Shown: positions 45,300 to 53,021 of the stretch, piece by piece
How positions within the stretch are numbered: the first letter of the stretch is position 1
Layout of the letters: each line of letters starts with the position of its first letter
From: Streptomyces sp. CG1
GTDB lineage: Bacteria > Actinomycetota > Actinomycetes > Streptomycetales > Streptomycetaceae
Direction of reading: 5' to 3'
DNA: 64,000 nucleotides
Assembly: GCF_041080625.1 (NCBI RefSeq)
Contig: NZ_CP163518.1
Coordinates: forward strand, 6,007,501-6,071,500
Translations under genes and position numbers: made by a program
Notes under the pieces: model-generated
The model's input: only the letters and a program-made list of their open reading frames with translations
Database searches by the model: none
What the model was told of the DNA's origin: nothing

Positions 45300-46412
45300 A
45301 TGCAGTTCGGGATCTTCACGGTCGGCGATGTCACGCCGGACCCCACCACGGGGCGCACGCCGACGGAGGCGGAGCGCATCAAGGCCATGGTCGCCATCGC
45401 GCTCAAGGCCGAGGAGGCCGGCCTCGACGTCTTCGCGACCGGTGAACACCACAACCCGCCGTTCGTGCCGTCGTCCCCGACCACGATGCTCGGCTATGTG
45501 GCGGCCCGGACCGAGAAGCTGATCCTCTCCACCTCCACCACCCTGATCACCACCAACGACCCGGTGAAGATCGCGGAGGACTTCGCGATGCTCCAGCACC
45601 TGGCCGACGGACGCGTCGACCTGATGATGGGCCGCGGCAACACAGGGCCGGTCTACCCCTGGTTCGGCCAGGACATCCGGCAGGGCATCAACCTCGCGAT
45701 CGAGAACTACGCCTTGCTGCGCCGCCTGTGGCGCGAGGACGTCGTGGACTGGGAGGGGAAGTTCCGCACGCCGCTGCAGGGCTTCACGTCCACGCCGCGG
45801 CCGCTGGACGGGGTCCCACCGTTCGTCTGGCACGGCTCGATCCGCTCTCCGGAGATCGCCGAGCAGGCGGCCTACTACGGCGACGGCTTCTTCCACAACA
45901 ACATCTTCTGGCCGGCCGACCACACCAAGCGGATGGTCGAGCTGTACCGGACCCGGTACGCCCACCACGGGCACGGCACGCCGGAGCAGGCGATCGTGGG
46001 GCTCGGGGGCCAGGTGTTCATGCGGCGCACTTCGCAGGACGCGGTGCGCCAGTTCCGGCCGTACTTCGACAACGCGCCGGTCTACGGCCACGGGCCTTCC
46101 CTGGAGGACTTCACCGACCAGACCCCGCTGACCGTCGGCACCCCGGAGCAGGTGATCGAGAAGACCCTGACCTTCCGCGAGTACGCCGGTGACTACCAGC
46201 GCCAGCTGTTCCTGGTGGACCATGCCGGGCTGCCGCTGAAGACCGTGCTGGAGCAGATCGACATGCTCGGCGAGGAGGTCGTACCGGTGCTGCGCAAGGA
46301 GTTCGCGAACGGCCGTCCGGCGAGCGTGCCGGAGGCGCCCACCCACGAGTCTCTGCTCGCCGCCGCGGTGGCTCCGCGGGCTCAGCCGCCTGCTGTGGTG
46401 CCGTTGGTCTGA
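45300..46412 (+). CDS. LLM-class flavin-dependent oxidoreductase
   Basis: A 370-residue luciferase-like monooxygenase. It begins MQFGIFTVGDV and has GLDVFATGEHHNPPFVPSS (substrate/flavin region), LSTSTTLITTNDPVKIAEDFAMLQHLADGRVDLMMGRG and PPFVWHGS. It resembles the F420- or FMN-dependent group found near reductases. GTG 45291 is in frame, but ATG 45300 has GGAGGG at the right distance. Substrate unknown. Confidence 0.9.
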   Translation: MQFGIFTVGDVTPDPTTGRTPTEAERIKAMVAIALKAEEAGLDVFATGEHHNPPFVPSSPTTMLGYVAARTEKLILSTSTTLITTNDPVKIAEDFAMLQHLADGRVDLMMGRGNTGPVYPWFGQDIRQGINLAIENYALLRRLWREDVVDWEGKFRTPLQGFTSTPRPLDGVPPFVWHGSIRSPEIAEQAAYYGDGFFHNNIFWPADHTKRMVELYRTRYAHHGHGTPEQAIVGLGGQVFMRRTSQDAVRQFRPYFDNAPVYGHGPSLEDFTDQTPLTVGTPEQVIEKTLTFREYAGDYQRQLFLVDHAGLPLKTVLEQIDMLGEEVVPVLRKEFANGRPASVPEAPTHESLLAAAVAPRAQPPAVVPLV

Positions 46413-46607
46413 GCAGGCGGCGGCGCTGCAGCCCTCGCCCGGGGGCTTCGCCCCGAGACCACCGTTTCCCGCCCGCCCGACTCGGTCGGCTGCGGTCGAG
46501 GAACAGCTCGCCCGGCTCGGCGCTCAGGTGAGGTGAGAAGACGGTAGGCGCCTGCTTCCGGTTGCCCATGTGACGGTGAGAGGGGGGTAAAAAGGGTGAT
46601 CGTAGGT

Positions 46608-46632
46608 CCGCCCGTCCCGACCGAACGGGCGG
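46608..46632. terminator. Hairpin before the response-regulator gene
   Basis: CCGCCCGT / ACGGGCGG form an 8-bp perfect stem with a 9-nt loop, 21 nt before the response-regulator start. It is a possible terminator for the gene upstream or a leader structure. The rest of the 240-bp gap shows only GC-rich sequence. Confidence 0.4.
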
Positions 46633-46653
46633 CGGCCTTGGCAGACTGGGAGC

Positions 46654-47388
46654 GTGCCCCAGACTGTGCTGCTCGCTGAAGACGACCGTGCCATCCGTCA
46701 CGCCCTGGAGCGTGCCCTGACCCTGGAAGGGTACGAGGTCACGGCGGTCGCCGACGGCGTGGAAGCGCTGGCGCAGGCCCACAAGACGCCGCCGGACGTC
46801 CTCCTGCTCGATGTGATGATGCCCGGCATCGACGGCCTCCAGGTCTGCCGGGTGCTGCGCGCCGAGGGCGACCGCACCCCGATCCTGATGCTCACCGCCC
46901 TGGTGGAGACCGCCGACCGGATCGCGGGCCTGGACGCCGGCGCCGACGACTACGTGGTCAAGCCGTTCGACGTGGAAGAGGTCTTCGCGCGGCTGCGGGC
47001 GCTGCTGCGCCGTACCAGCCCGGTGCCCGCCGGCGGCGGCGCGGGGTCCGGGGCCGAGACCGGAGGGCGGGACGTGCAGATCTCCGACCGGCAGGTCGAG
47101 GCCGCCGGCATCCGGATGGACCTCCAGGCCCGCCGGGCCTGGCGCGGCAAGCGCGAGCTGGAGCTGACCCGCACCGAGTTCGAACTGCTGGAACTGCTCG
47201 TGCGCAACGCGGGCATCGTCCTCGACCACTCCACGATCTACGACCGGATCTGGGGCTACGACTTCGGTCCCGGCTCGAAGAACCTCGCTGTGTACGTCGG
47301 CTATCTGCGCCGCAAGCTCGACGAGCCCGGTGCGCCGCAGCTGATCCACACCGTGAGAGGCGTGGGTTACGTGCTGCGGGAGGACTAG
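46654..47388 (+). CDS. OmpR-family response regulator (MprA-like)
   Basis: A 244-residue regulator. The receiver domain has the acidic pocket (LLAEDDRAIR), the phospho-acceptor Asp in LLLDVMMPGIDGLQ (about 53), the Thr in LTALVET and the Lys in VVKPFDVEEVFARLRALLRR. A Gly-rich linker leads to a winged helix (LELTRTEFELLELLVRNAGIVLDHSTIYDRIWGYDFGPGSKNLAVYVGYLRRKLD). GTG 46654 follows GGGAG. The sensor kinase gene starts at the very next base after its stop codon. Confidence 0.93.
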   Translation: MPQTVLLAEDDRAIRHALERALTLEGYEVTAVADGVEALAQAHKTPPDVLLLDVMMPGIDGLQVCRVLRAEGDRTPILMLTALVETADRIAGLDAGADDYVVKPFDVEEVFARLRALLRRTSPVPAGGGAGSGAETGGRDVQISDRQVEAAGIRMDLQARRAWRGKRELELTRTEFELLELLVRNAGIVLDHSTIYDRIWGYDFGPGSKNLAVYVGYLRRKLDEPGAPQLIHTVRGVGYVLRED

Positions 47389-48798
47389 GTGGGCCGGCTG
47401 CGGCGGCTGCTGGCCCCGGGCCGGCCCAAGCTGGTCTCCCTGCGCACCACCTTCGCCGTCTCCTTCGCGGCCGTCACCGCCGTCGTCACGATCCTCGTCG
47501 GCATCCTGTCGTACGGCAGCGCGGCGCGGCTGGTCCGCGTCGACCAGCAGTCGGTGTTCTCGCAGGTCGTGCAGGACGTCCGGGACGAGGTACGGCAGCA
47601 CGAGATGGTGCCGGAGGACTTCTCCTCCTCCCGCCCCGGGCACGACCTGGTCCGGCCCGCCCGCACCGATGTCCAGGTGCTGGGCGCACAGGGACAGATC
47701 GTGGACCACGGAAACCCGAGCCTGCCCGTCACCTCCCACGACAAGGCCATGGCGCTCGCGACGACCGCCGGAAAGGTCGTCCAGCACAAGGACGTACCGG
47801 TGGACGGGGACCTGTTCCGCATCGCCACCGTCTCGCTCGGCGACGGGCGGGGCGCGGTCCAGGTCGCGCAGGAGTTCAGCGACACCGAGGACCTGCTGCG
47901 GACGCTGCAGCAGCGGACGCTGATCCTGATGGTGGCGGTCGTGGTGGCGGCCGGGCTCTTCGGGTGGTGGCTGGCCCGGCGGATCACCCGGCGCCTGGTG
48001 ATCCTCACCTCCGCCGCCGAGGACGTGGCCCGCACCCGCCGGCTGGGCATCGAGGTGCCGGTGGCCGGGCTGGACGAGGTGGGGCGCCTCGGCCGCGCCT
48101 TCGATCGGATGCTCGGCCGGCTCGCGCAGTCCGAGGAGGACCAGCGGCGCCTGGTCCAGGACGCCGGGCACGAGCTGCGTACCCCGCTGACGTCCCTGCG
48201 GACGAACATCTCCATGCTCCGGCGCATCGACGAACTCCCGCCGGCTACACGTGACGAACTGGTCGCCGACCTCGGCCAGGAGGCCCGGGAACTGACCGAC
48301 CTCGTCAACGAGCTGGTCGACCTCGCCGCGGGGCAGTCCGACACCGAGCCGCCGCAGCGGGTGGACATCGCCGACATCGCCGAAGAGGTCGTGGGGCTCG
48401 CCAAACGCCGTACCGGACGCGAGATCGTGCTGCGGACGAGCGGCGACACGACGACCGACGGGCGGCCCGGGATGCTGCAGCGGGCCATGTCCAACCTGGT
48501 GGAGAACGCGGCCAAGTTCGACCGGGCCGGGAAGTCGCCGATCGAGGTCAAGATCACCGGGCCCGCGCGGACGGGCACCGTGCGGGTGGAGGTGCTGGAC
48601 CGGGGGCCCGGTATCGCCGAGGGCGACCTGATCCGGATCTTCGACCGGTTCTACCGGGCCGCTGACGCGCGGTCCCTGCCGGGGTCCGGGCTGGGGTTGT
48701 CCATCGTGCGGGAGGTCGCCATGGCGCATGGCGGTGCGCCGTTCGCCTTCCGGCGGGAGGGCGGCGGGTCGGTCATCGGTTTCACGGTGGGCGGGTAG
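47389..48798 (+). CDS. Sensor histidine kinase (MprB-like)
   Basis: A 469-residue kinase. Two membrane segments (about 22-45 and 180-203) bracket an extracytoplasmic sensor of ~135 residues with an acidic/charged composition. HAMP follows, then the H-box DAGHELRTPLTSLRTNISML (His ~259). N-box MLQRAMSNLVENAAKFDRAG, G1 DRGPGIAEGDLIRIFDRFYR, G2 GSGLGLSIVREVA. It pairs with the response regulator upstream and probably senses envelope state. The MprF-like gene converges on it. Confidence 0.93.
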   Translation: MGRLRRLLAPGRPKLVSLRTTFAVSFAAVTAVVTILVGILSYGSAARLVRVDQQSVFSQVVQDVRDEVRQHEMVPEDFSSSRPGHDLVRPARTDVQVLGAQGQIVDHGNPSLPVTSHDKAMALATTAGKVVQHKDVPVDGDLFRIATVSLGDGRGAVQVAQEFSDTEDLLRTLQQRTLILMVAVVVAAGLFGWWLARRITRRLVILTSAAEDVARTRRLGIEVPVAGLDEVGRLGRAFDRMLGRLAQSEEDQRRLVQDAGHELRTPLTSLRTNISMLRRIDELPPATRDELVADLGQEARELTDLVNELVDLAAGQSDTEPPQRVDIADIAEEVVGLAKRRTGREIVLRTSGDTTTDGRPGMLQRAMSNLVENAAKFDRAGKSPIEVKITGPARTGTVRVEVLDRGPGIAEGDLIRIFDRFYRAADARSLPGSGLGLSIVREVAMAHGGAPFAFRREGGGSVIGFTVGG

Positions 48799-48864
48799 CG
48801 CCGTAGTCCGGGACTGCCCTCTCGGCGCTCCCCTCCGTGCCGTCTTACGACCGGCCGTGCCCTC

Positions 48865-50691
48865 CTACGACCGGCGCCCGCCCATCCCCGGAAGCTCCAG
48901 GAAACCCTCCGCGCGGGCGCTGGCCAGGCCGATGCGGGGGATGTCGCTGGACTTGGCGAAGAGCAGGAAGCGGGGTTCCCAGACGGGGCGGTACTTGGCG
49001 TTGGCGCGATAGAGGGACTCGATCTGCCACCAGCGTGAGAAGAAGGTGAGGGTGGAGCGCCACAGGCGCAGCACGGGGCCCGCGCCCAGGCGGGCGCCGC
49101 GCTCGAAGACCGAGCGGAACATCGCGAAGTTCAACGACACCCGCTTGATGCCCAACTCCTTGGCCTGAAGCAGGAGTTCCACCACCATGTACTCCATCAG
49201 GCCGTTCTCGCTGTCGCGGTCGCGGCGCATCAGGTCCAGCGAGAGCCCGTGCTCGCCCCAGGGGACGAAGCTGAGCAGGGCGCGCGGCTCGTCGTTCGCG
49301 TCACGGCACTCCAGCATCACGCAGCGGCCGTCTCCCGGCTCGCCGAGGCGGCCGAGGGCCATGGAGAAGCCGCGTTCGGTGGCGCCGTCGCGCCAGTCGT
49401 CGGCGCGCTTGACGAGCAGGGTCATCTCGTCCGCGGGGATGTCCTCGTGGCGGCGGATGCGGACGGTGTAGCCGGCCCGCTTGACCCGGTTGTGGGCCTG
49501 GCGGACCACGCGCATGGCGCGGCCTTCGAGGGTGAAGTCGTCGATGTCCACGATGGCCTCGTCACCGAGTTCCAACGCGTCCAGGCCGTGCCGGGCGTAG
49601 ATCGTGCCGGCCTCCTCGCTGGCGCCCATGACGGCCGGGGTCCAGGCGTGCCGGCGGGCCTCGGTGAGCCAGGCCTCGATGGCGCCGGGCCAGGCTTCCG
49701 GGTCGCCGATCGGGTCGCCGGAGGCGAGGGAGACGGCGCCGACGACACGGTAGGTGACGGCCGCCTTGCCGGTGGGGGAGAAGATGACGGCCTTGTCACG
49801 GCGCAGCGCGAAGTAGCCGAGGGAGTCACGGGCGCCGTGCCTGGCGAGCAGCCCGCGCAGCTTCTCCTCGTCCTCGTCCGTGAGCAGCTTGCGGCCGCGC
49901 GGAGAGCGGAAGCAGGCGTACAGGACCAGGCAGAAGGCCGCCGCGAGCAGGATGTTGATGATGATGTCGACCCAGCGGGGCGCGTGCACGGAGTCGACCC
50001 GGTCGGCGAGGGGGCCGACGCTGACGCCGCGCAGCAGGCTGTAGGCCAGCTCCTCGTACACGGGGGCGTGCGGCAGCTTGTTGGTGGCGTGCACGAGCAG
50101 CGTGCCGAGACCGCCGGTCAGCAGGATCCCGCCGGCACCGACGGCCAGCGCCAGCCTGGGGTTGGAGGGATCGCCGACGGCGTTGAACTCCCGGCGGCCG
50201 ATCACCAGCGCGGCCACGAAGAGACCGGTGAGGGCGGTGGAGACCCAGTTGAAGATGTGGCCGCGGAACGGGTGCTGGGTCAGGGCGAGGACGTAGAGCA
50301 CGAAGAGGGGGCTGGCGAGCAGCATGTTGACCACCCACGCGGCCCGCTTCCCGCGGCGCATCACCAGCGCCAGGAAGATCGCCGCCGCGGCCGAGGCCAG
50401 GCCCGCGGTGGCCAGGTACGGGGTGAAGAACTGGCCGGCGTGGTGCGCGTGCGCGTGCACATGGCGGGCGGTGAACAGCTTGCCGTCGTTGTGTTCCTGC
50501 ACCTCTTTGCGGAACGGCAGCGACGTCACCGCGATGATGTTGAACACGGCGATCAGCCGCAGGTACCACACGGTGGCCGCGGCCGCCCCCGCCCGCAGCC
50601 GCGGGCTGGGCGCGGGCATCGGGAACACGGGGCGCGTACCGCGCTGACGGGGGACCTTCGCTTCGGTCTGGGTCGACACTTGAGCGGGCAT
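48865..50691 (-). CDS. Phosphatidylglycerol lysyltransferase-domain membrane protein (MprF/LysX2-like)
   Basis: A 608-residue protein. The N-terminal half has six to seven membrane segments (about 35-265). The C-terminal half is a DUF2156/MprF catalytic domain of the GNAT fold: RVVGAVSLASGDPIGDPEAW, AIVDIDDFTLEGRAMRVVRQAHNRVKRAGY (the conserved E-G-R..R...N segment), RALLSFVPWGEHGLSLDLMRRDRD and SLNFAMFRSVFERG. MprF proteins attach lysine from Lys-tRNA to phosphatidylglycerol, lowering surface charge and resisting cationic peptides; related proteins can be orphan acyltransferases. It shares an operator-like repeat with the gap at 51152-51170. Confidence 0.85.
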   Translation of the reverse strand: MPAQVSTQTEAKVPRQRGTRPVFPMPAPSPRLRAGAAAATVWYLRLIAVFNIIAVTSLPFRKEVQEHNDGKLFTARHVHAHAHHAGQFFTPYLATAGLASAAAAIFLALVMRRGKRAAWVVNMLLASPLFVLYVLALTQHPFRGHIFNWVSTALTGLFVAALVIGRREFNAVGDPSNPRLALAVGAGGILLTGGLGTLLVHATNKLPHAPVYEELAYSLLRGVSVGPLADRVDSVHAPRWVDIIINILLAAAFCLVLYACFRSPRGRKLLTDEDEEKLRGLLARHGARDSLGYFALRRDKAVIFSPTGKAAVTYRVVGAVSLASGDPIGDPEAWPGAIEAWLTEARRHAWTPAVMGASEEAGTIYARHGLDALELGDEAIVDIDDFTLEGRAMRVVRQAHNRVKRAGYTVRIRRHEDIPADEMTLLVKRADDWRDGATERGFSMALGRLGEPGDGRCVMLECRDANDEPRALLSFVPWGEHGLSLDLMRRDRDSENGLMEYMVVELLLQAKELGIKRVSLNFAMFRSVFERGARLGAGPVLRLWRSTLTFFSRWWQIESLYRANAKYRPVWEPRFLLFAKSSDIPRIGLASARAEGFLELPGMGGRRS

Positions 50692-50734
50692 GGTGACTGG
50701 TCACCTTGGGTGCAGAGGGGACGGGGGGGACACC

Positions 50735-50755
50735 CACCCTACAGTTTGTAGGGTG
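50735..50755. promoter_or_regulatory. Inverted-repeat operator upstream of the lysyltransferase gene (copy 1)
   Basis: CACCCTAC and GTAGGGTG form a perfect 8-bp inverted repeat with a 5-nt spacer, 44 nt before the start codon at 50691. A closely related element lies at 51152-51170 (15 of 19 core positions identical). The TACA...TGTA centre resembles operators of BlaI/MecI-type repressors; no such repressor is encoded in the window. Confidence 0.65.
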
Positions 50756-50821
50756 ACATGCCTGTGTAACGGGAGCGTACCGGCATTTGCTCTTACCCTG
50801 CCCCTCCCTCTGGTGCGCCTC

Positions 50822-51097
50822 TTACCTGGCCCTTTCCCTGTCGCGCCGGGCCGCCACCAGATGCCAGGCCAGATTGCCGACCGCCGCGCCGGCCGCGACC
50901 GCTGCGACGATCACCCCGCCGGTCGCGAGACCGTCGCTGAACAGGTGTGGGCGCCGGTCGAGGCTGTGCAGGCCGAAGCCGCACAGCTCGTACACGCCGA
51001 CGGCGGCGATGAGGAGGCTGACGACCAGCAGGGTCAGCGTCGGCGCGAGACTGCGCAGGCGGACCTCCGCACCGGCCTCCGTATTCATGTCCTGCAT
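50822..51097 (-). CDS. Small membrane protein of unknown function
   Basis: A ~91-residue protein with two membrane segments: LAPTLTLLVVSLLIAAVGVYELC and GGVIVAAVAAGAAVGNLAWHLVA, separated by a loop with a charged patch (LHSLDRRPHLFSDG). The C-terminus is basic (ARRDRERAR). ATG 51097 is preferred (GGGGG upstream); ATG 51088 is also in frame. It lies upstream of the lysyltransferase gene in the same direction, and operator copies flank it on both sides. Confidence 0.65.
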   Translation of the reverse strand: MQDMNTEAGAEVRLRSLAPTLTLLVVSLLIAAVGVYELCGFGLHSLDRRPHLFSDGLATGGVIVAAVAAGAAVGNLAWHLVAARRDRERAR

Positions 51098-51151
51098 GGG
51101 TCCCCCGGTGAACGGACGATGGAACAGCCCTGCGGCCGCTGGCGGTTGGGA

Positions 51152-51170
51152 ACCTACAATACGTAGGGTC
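51152..51170. promoter_or_regulatory. Inverted-repeat operator (copy 2) between the small membrane gene and the M55 remnant
   Basis: AACCTACAATACGTAGGGT has CCTAC/GTAGG arms with a 5-nt spacer. It is 54 nt upstream of the small membrane gene (minus strand) and ends 15 nt before the GTG of the decayed M55 gene (plus strand). TAGGGT (51175-51180) could be the -10 of the M55 gene, with the operator over its -35. Confidence 0.6.
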
Positions 51171-51185
51171 CGATAGGGTCGAGGC

Positions 51186-51740
51186 GTGCGCGTCCACCTC
51201 GGCGTCGATGGGGAAGGCGTCACCGGGCTCGTAGTCCCGGCCGTTCCATGATGGCCGAGGATGCGGACGCGGCTGCACGAGGCGCCGCACCCGACCGTCC
51301 GGCTGGTGCGGGGCAAGCTCCGGCAGAGAGGCATGCTGGAGGGGCCTGACCAGGGTGTACGACGCCGTGTTGCGCCTCGGCCACACCCCCGGGCCGGCGT
51401 CCCGGGTGTCCTCGGTCACAGCTTCATGGGCACGAGATCAAGGACATGCGGCTGGACGGGCGGGCGGTGGGTGAGATCGGGCTCGCCCAAGCGACGGCGG
51501 CGGCGCTCGGGGTGCCCGCGGTGGCCCTCACGGGTGACGACGTGGCGTGTGCGGGGACGACGACGTGGGACGCGTCCGTCGCGCCACGGTCACCGTGAAA
51601 TACGCCCCCACGGTCCCCGTGAAGTACGCCCCCACGGTCCCCGTGAAGTACGCCCACGCCCGTTTCACGGCCGAGCTACGACCGGAGCTGGAGGCCCAAA
51701 GGCCATCGAGGAGGGTGCCGCGGACCCCGTCGGGCGCGGT
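51186..51740 (+). pseudogene. Decayed M55 D-aminopeptidase (DppA-like)
   Basis: Pieces of an M55 (DppA) metallopeptidase appear in order in different frames. The start is VRVHLGVDGEGVTGLV (51186 on, like the family's M..V.DMEGVTGLV). Then MMAEDADAAARGA, PTVRLVRGKLRQRGMLEG, VPGVLGHSFMG, HEIKDMRLDGRAVGEIG (about 51430), GVPAVALTGDDVAC and RFTAELRPELEAQ, with AIEEGAA near 51700. At least three frameshifts separate them and the middle is shortened. A 24-bp unit is expanded within the VKYA... segment (51595-51660). Intact enzymes release D-amino acids from peptides. Confidence 0.82.
51595..51660 (+). repeat. 24-bp tandem repeat inside the M55 remnant
   Basis: The unit GTGAARTACGCCCCCACGGT(CCCC) occurs at 51595-51618 and 51619-51642, with a partial third at 51643-51656. 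It multiplies the VKYA of the VKYAxxRFTAELRP motif (VKYAPTVP repeated), so it arose inside the gene by slippage or unequal crossing-over. Confidence 0.88.
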
Positions 51741-51789
51741 GGGCGCAGCGCGACCAGCCACCACGCACCCGCAGCCGGGGTACTGCCGC

Positions 51790-52195
51790 ACCCACCCAGA
51801 CCCCCGCCGCAGGAGCACCGCGCTGACAAGCGTGTGCCGAGCAACACAAGCCCCGCATTCACACCGACCGCCGTCTTCAGCCCACCAAGGACATCCGCAC
51901 CGGCCATACCGCCGGAGGCAACCGCACTCATCACCGGCGTTCCCACGGTGATCCCGATCTGCCGAGTCATCGTGGCCAACCCGCTGCCCAGCCCCTGCTC
52001 CCGGTCGGCCAGCCCCCGTGGCGGTGACCATGAAGCCGACGATCACCGCCATGTTGCCCACACCCCCGGCGAAGGCCGCGACGAGCAGCAGCCACAGTGA
52101 GGAGCGCCCGGTGCCGAGGCCGAGCAGTGCCGCCGTGAACACGGCCCGCCCCGCCGACGCCCGCCGCCCCGCCGCGCCCTGCGCCCAGCGGGCGA
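51790..52195 (-). pseudogene. Decayed MFS transporter
   Basis: On the minus strand, TAALLGLGTGRSSLWLLLVAAFAGGVGNMAVIVGFMVTAT (about 52140-52010) continues after a frameshift as ATMTRQIGITVGTPVMSAVASGGM...GLKTAVGVNAGLVLLGTRLSA (to about 51830). Together they match the last membrane helices of a 12/14-helix drug-type MFS protein. The N-terminal two-thirds is missing. The remnant abuts the metallo-beta-lactamase fragment. Confidence 0.72.
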
Positions 52196-52204
52196 CCGCG
52201 TCCG

Positions 52205-52398
52205 CCCGTCAGCTGCTCGGCCACACCCCCGGCTGCATCGCCCTGTACGACCAGCGGACTGGCGCGCTGTACACCGGCGGCGTGCTCTACGAAGGCGACC
52301 TCATCGACGATCTGGCCGAATCGGACCCGGCCGCCTACCGCCGGAGTCTCGTCCGTCTTGCGCGTCTCGCGGACCCGGGGGTGAGGAACTGCCGCTGA
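52205..52398 (+). pseudogene. Metallo-beta-lactamase-fold hydrolase fragment
   Basis: LLGHTPGCIALYDQRTGALYTGG then VLYEGDLIDDLAESDPAAYRRSLVRL matches the middle of a metallo-beta-lactamase-fold hydrolase (HTPGxIALYD is the metal-site loop). There is no N-terminal HxHxDH part and no C-terminal GHE part. The match stops near 52370, just before the IS607-type element, so insertion probably truncated it. Confidence 0.65.
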
Positions 52399-52451
52399 GT
52401 GAGTGTGCATAAGTGTGTATGACCTGTTTCTAGTCGCGTTATGACCTTCGC

Positions 52452-53021
52452 GTGAATCTGACTGAGTGGGCACGAGCCCAGGGGGTGAGCCCCCACACCG
52501 CGTATCGTTGGTTCAAGAACGGGACGCTCCCTGTTCCCGCTCAGCGTGTGGGGCCGCGCACGATCCTGGTGAACATCGACGCCGCCGCAGCTGCGGAGGT
52601 GATCGGGGGCCTGTATGCCCGTGTCTCCTCCAACGACCAGAAGGCGGATCTGGAACGTCAGGTCGCCCGGCTCTCGCAGTGGGCAGCCAAGGCCGGTCAC
52701 CGTGTGGTCCGCGTGGAGGCTGAGATCGCTTCCGGGATGAACGGCGCTCGGTCGAAGGCGAAGCGGATGCTGGCTGACCCGGCAGTGACCACGGTTGTGG
52801 TCGAGCACAAAGACCGCCTCGGACGTATAAACGTCGAACTCGTTGAGGCCGCACTGTCCGCGCACGGGCGTCGCCTCGTCGTCCTGGACGACGGCGAAGT
52901 GGAAGACGACCTGGTCCGCGATGTGGTGGAGGTCCTGACGTCGTTCTGCGCCCGCCTGTACGGGCGACGGTCGGCGAAGAACCGTGCCCGCAAGGCGCTG
53001 GAGGCAGCGCAGCATGGCTGA
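52452..53021 (+). CDS. tnpA: IS607-type serine recombinase (TnpA)
   Basis: A 189-residue transposase. The N-terminal MerR-like helix-turn-helix (TEWARAQGVSPHTAYRWFKNGTLPVPAQRVGPRTI) precedes the resolvase domain: GLYARVSSNDQKADLERQVARL with the catalytic Ser (about 57), then the region VVVEHKDRLGRINVELVEAAL with the conserved DRLGR. It ends in a basic helix. The serine performs strand cleavage without target duplication. Start GTG at 52452. Confidence 0.93.
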   Translation: MNLTEWARAQGVSPHTAYRWFKNGTLPVPAQRVGPRTILVNIDAAAAAEVIGGLYARVSSNDQKADLERQVARLSQWAAKAGHRVVRVEAEIASGMNGARSKAKRMLADPAVTTVVVEHKDRLGRINVELVEAALSAHGRRLVVLDDGEVEDDLVRDVVEVLTSFCARLYGRRSAKNRARKALEAAQHG

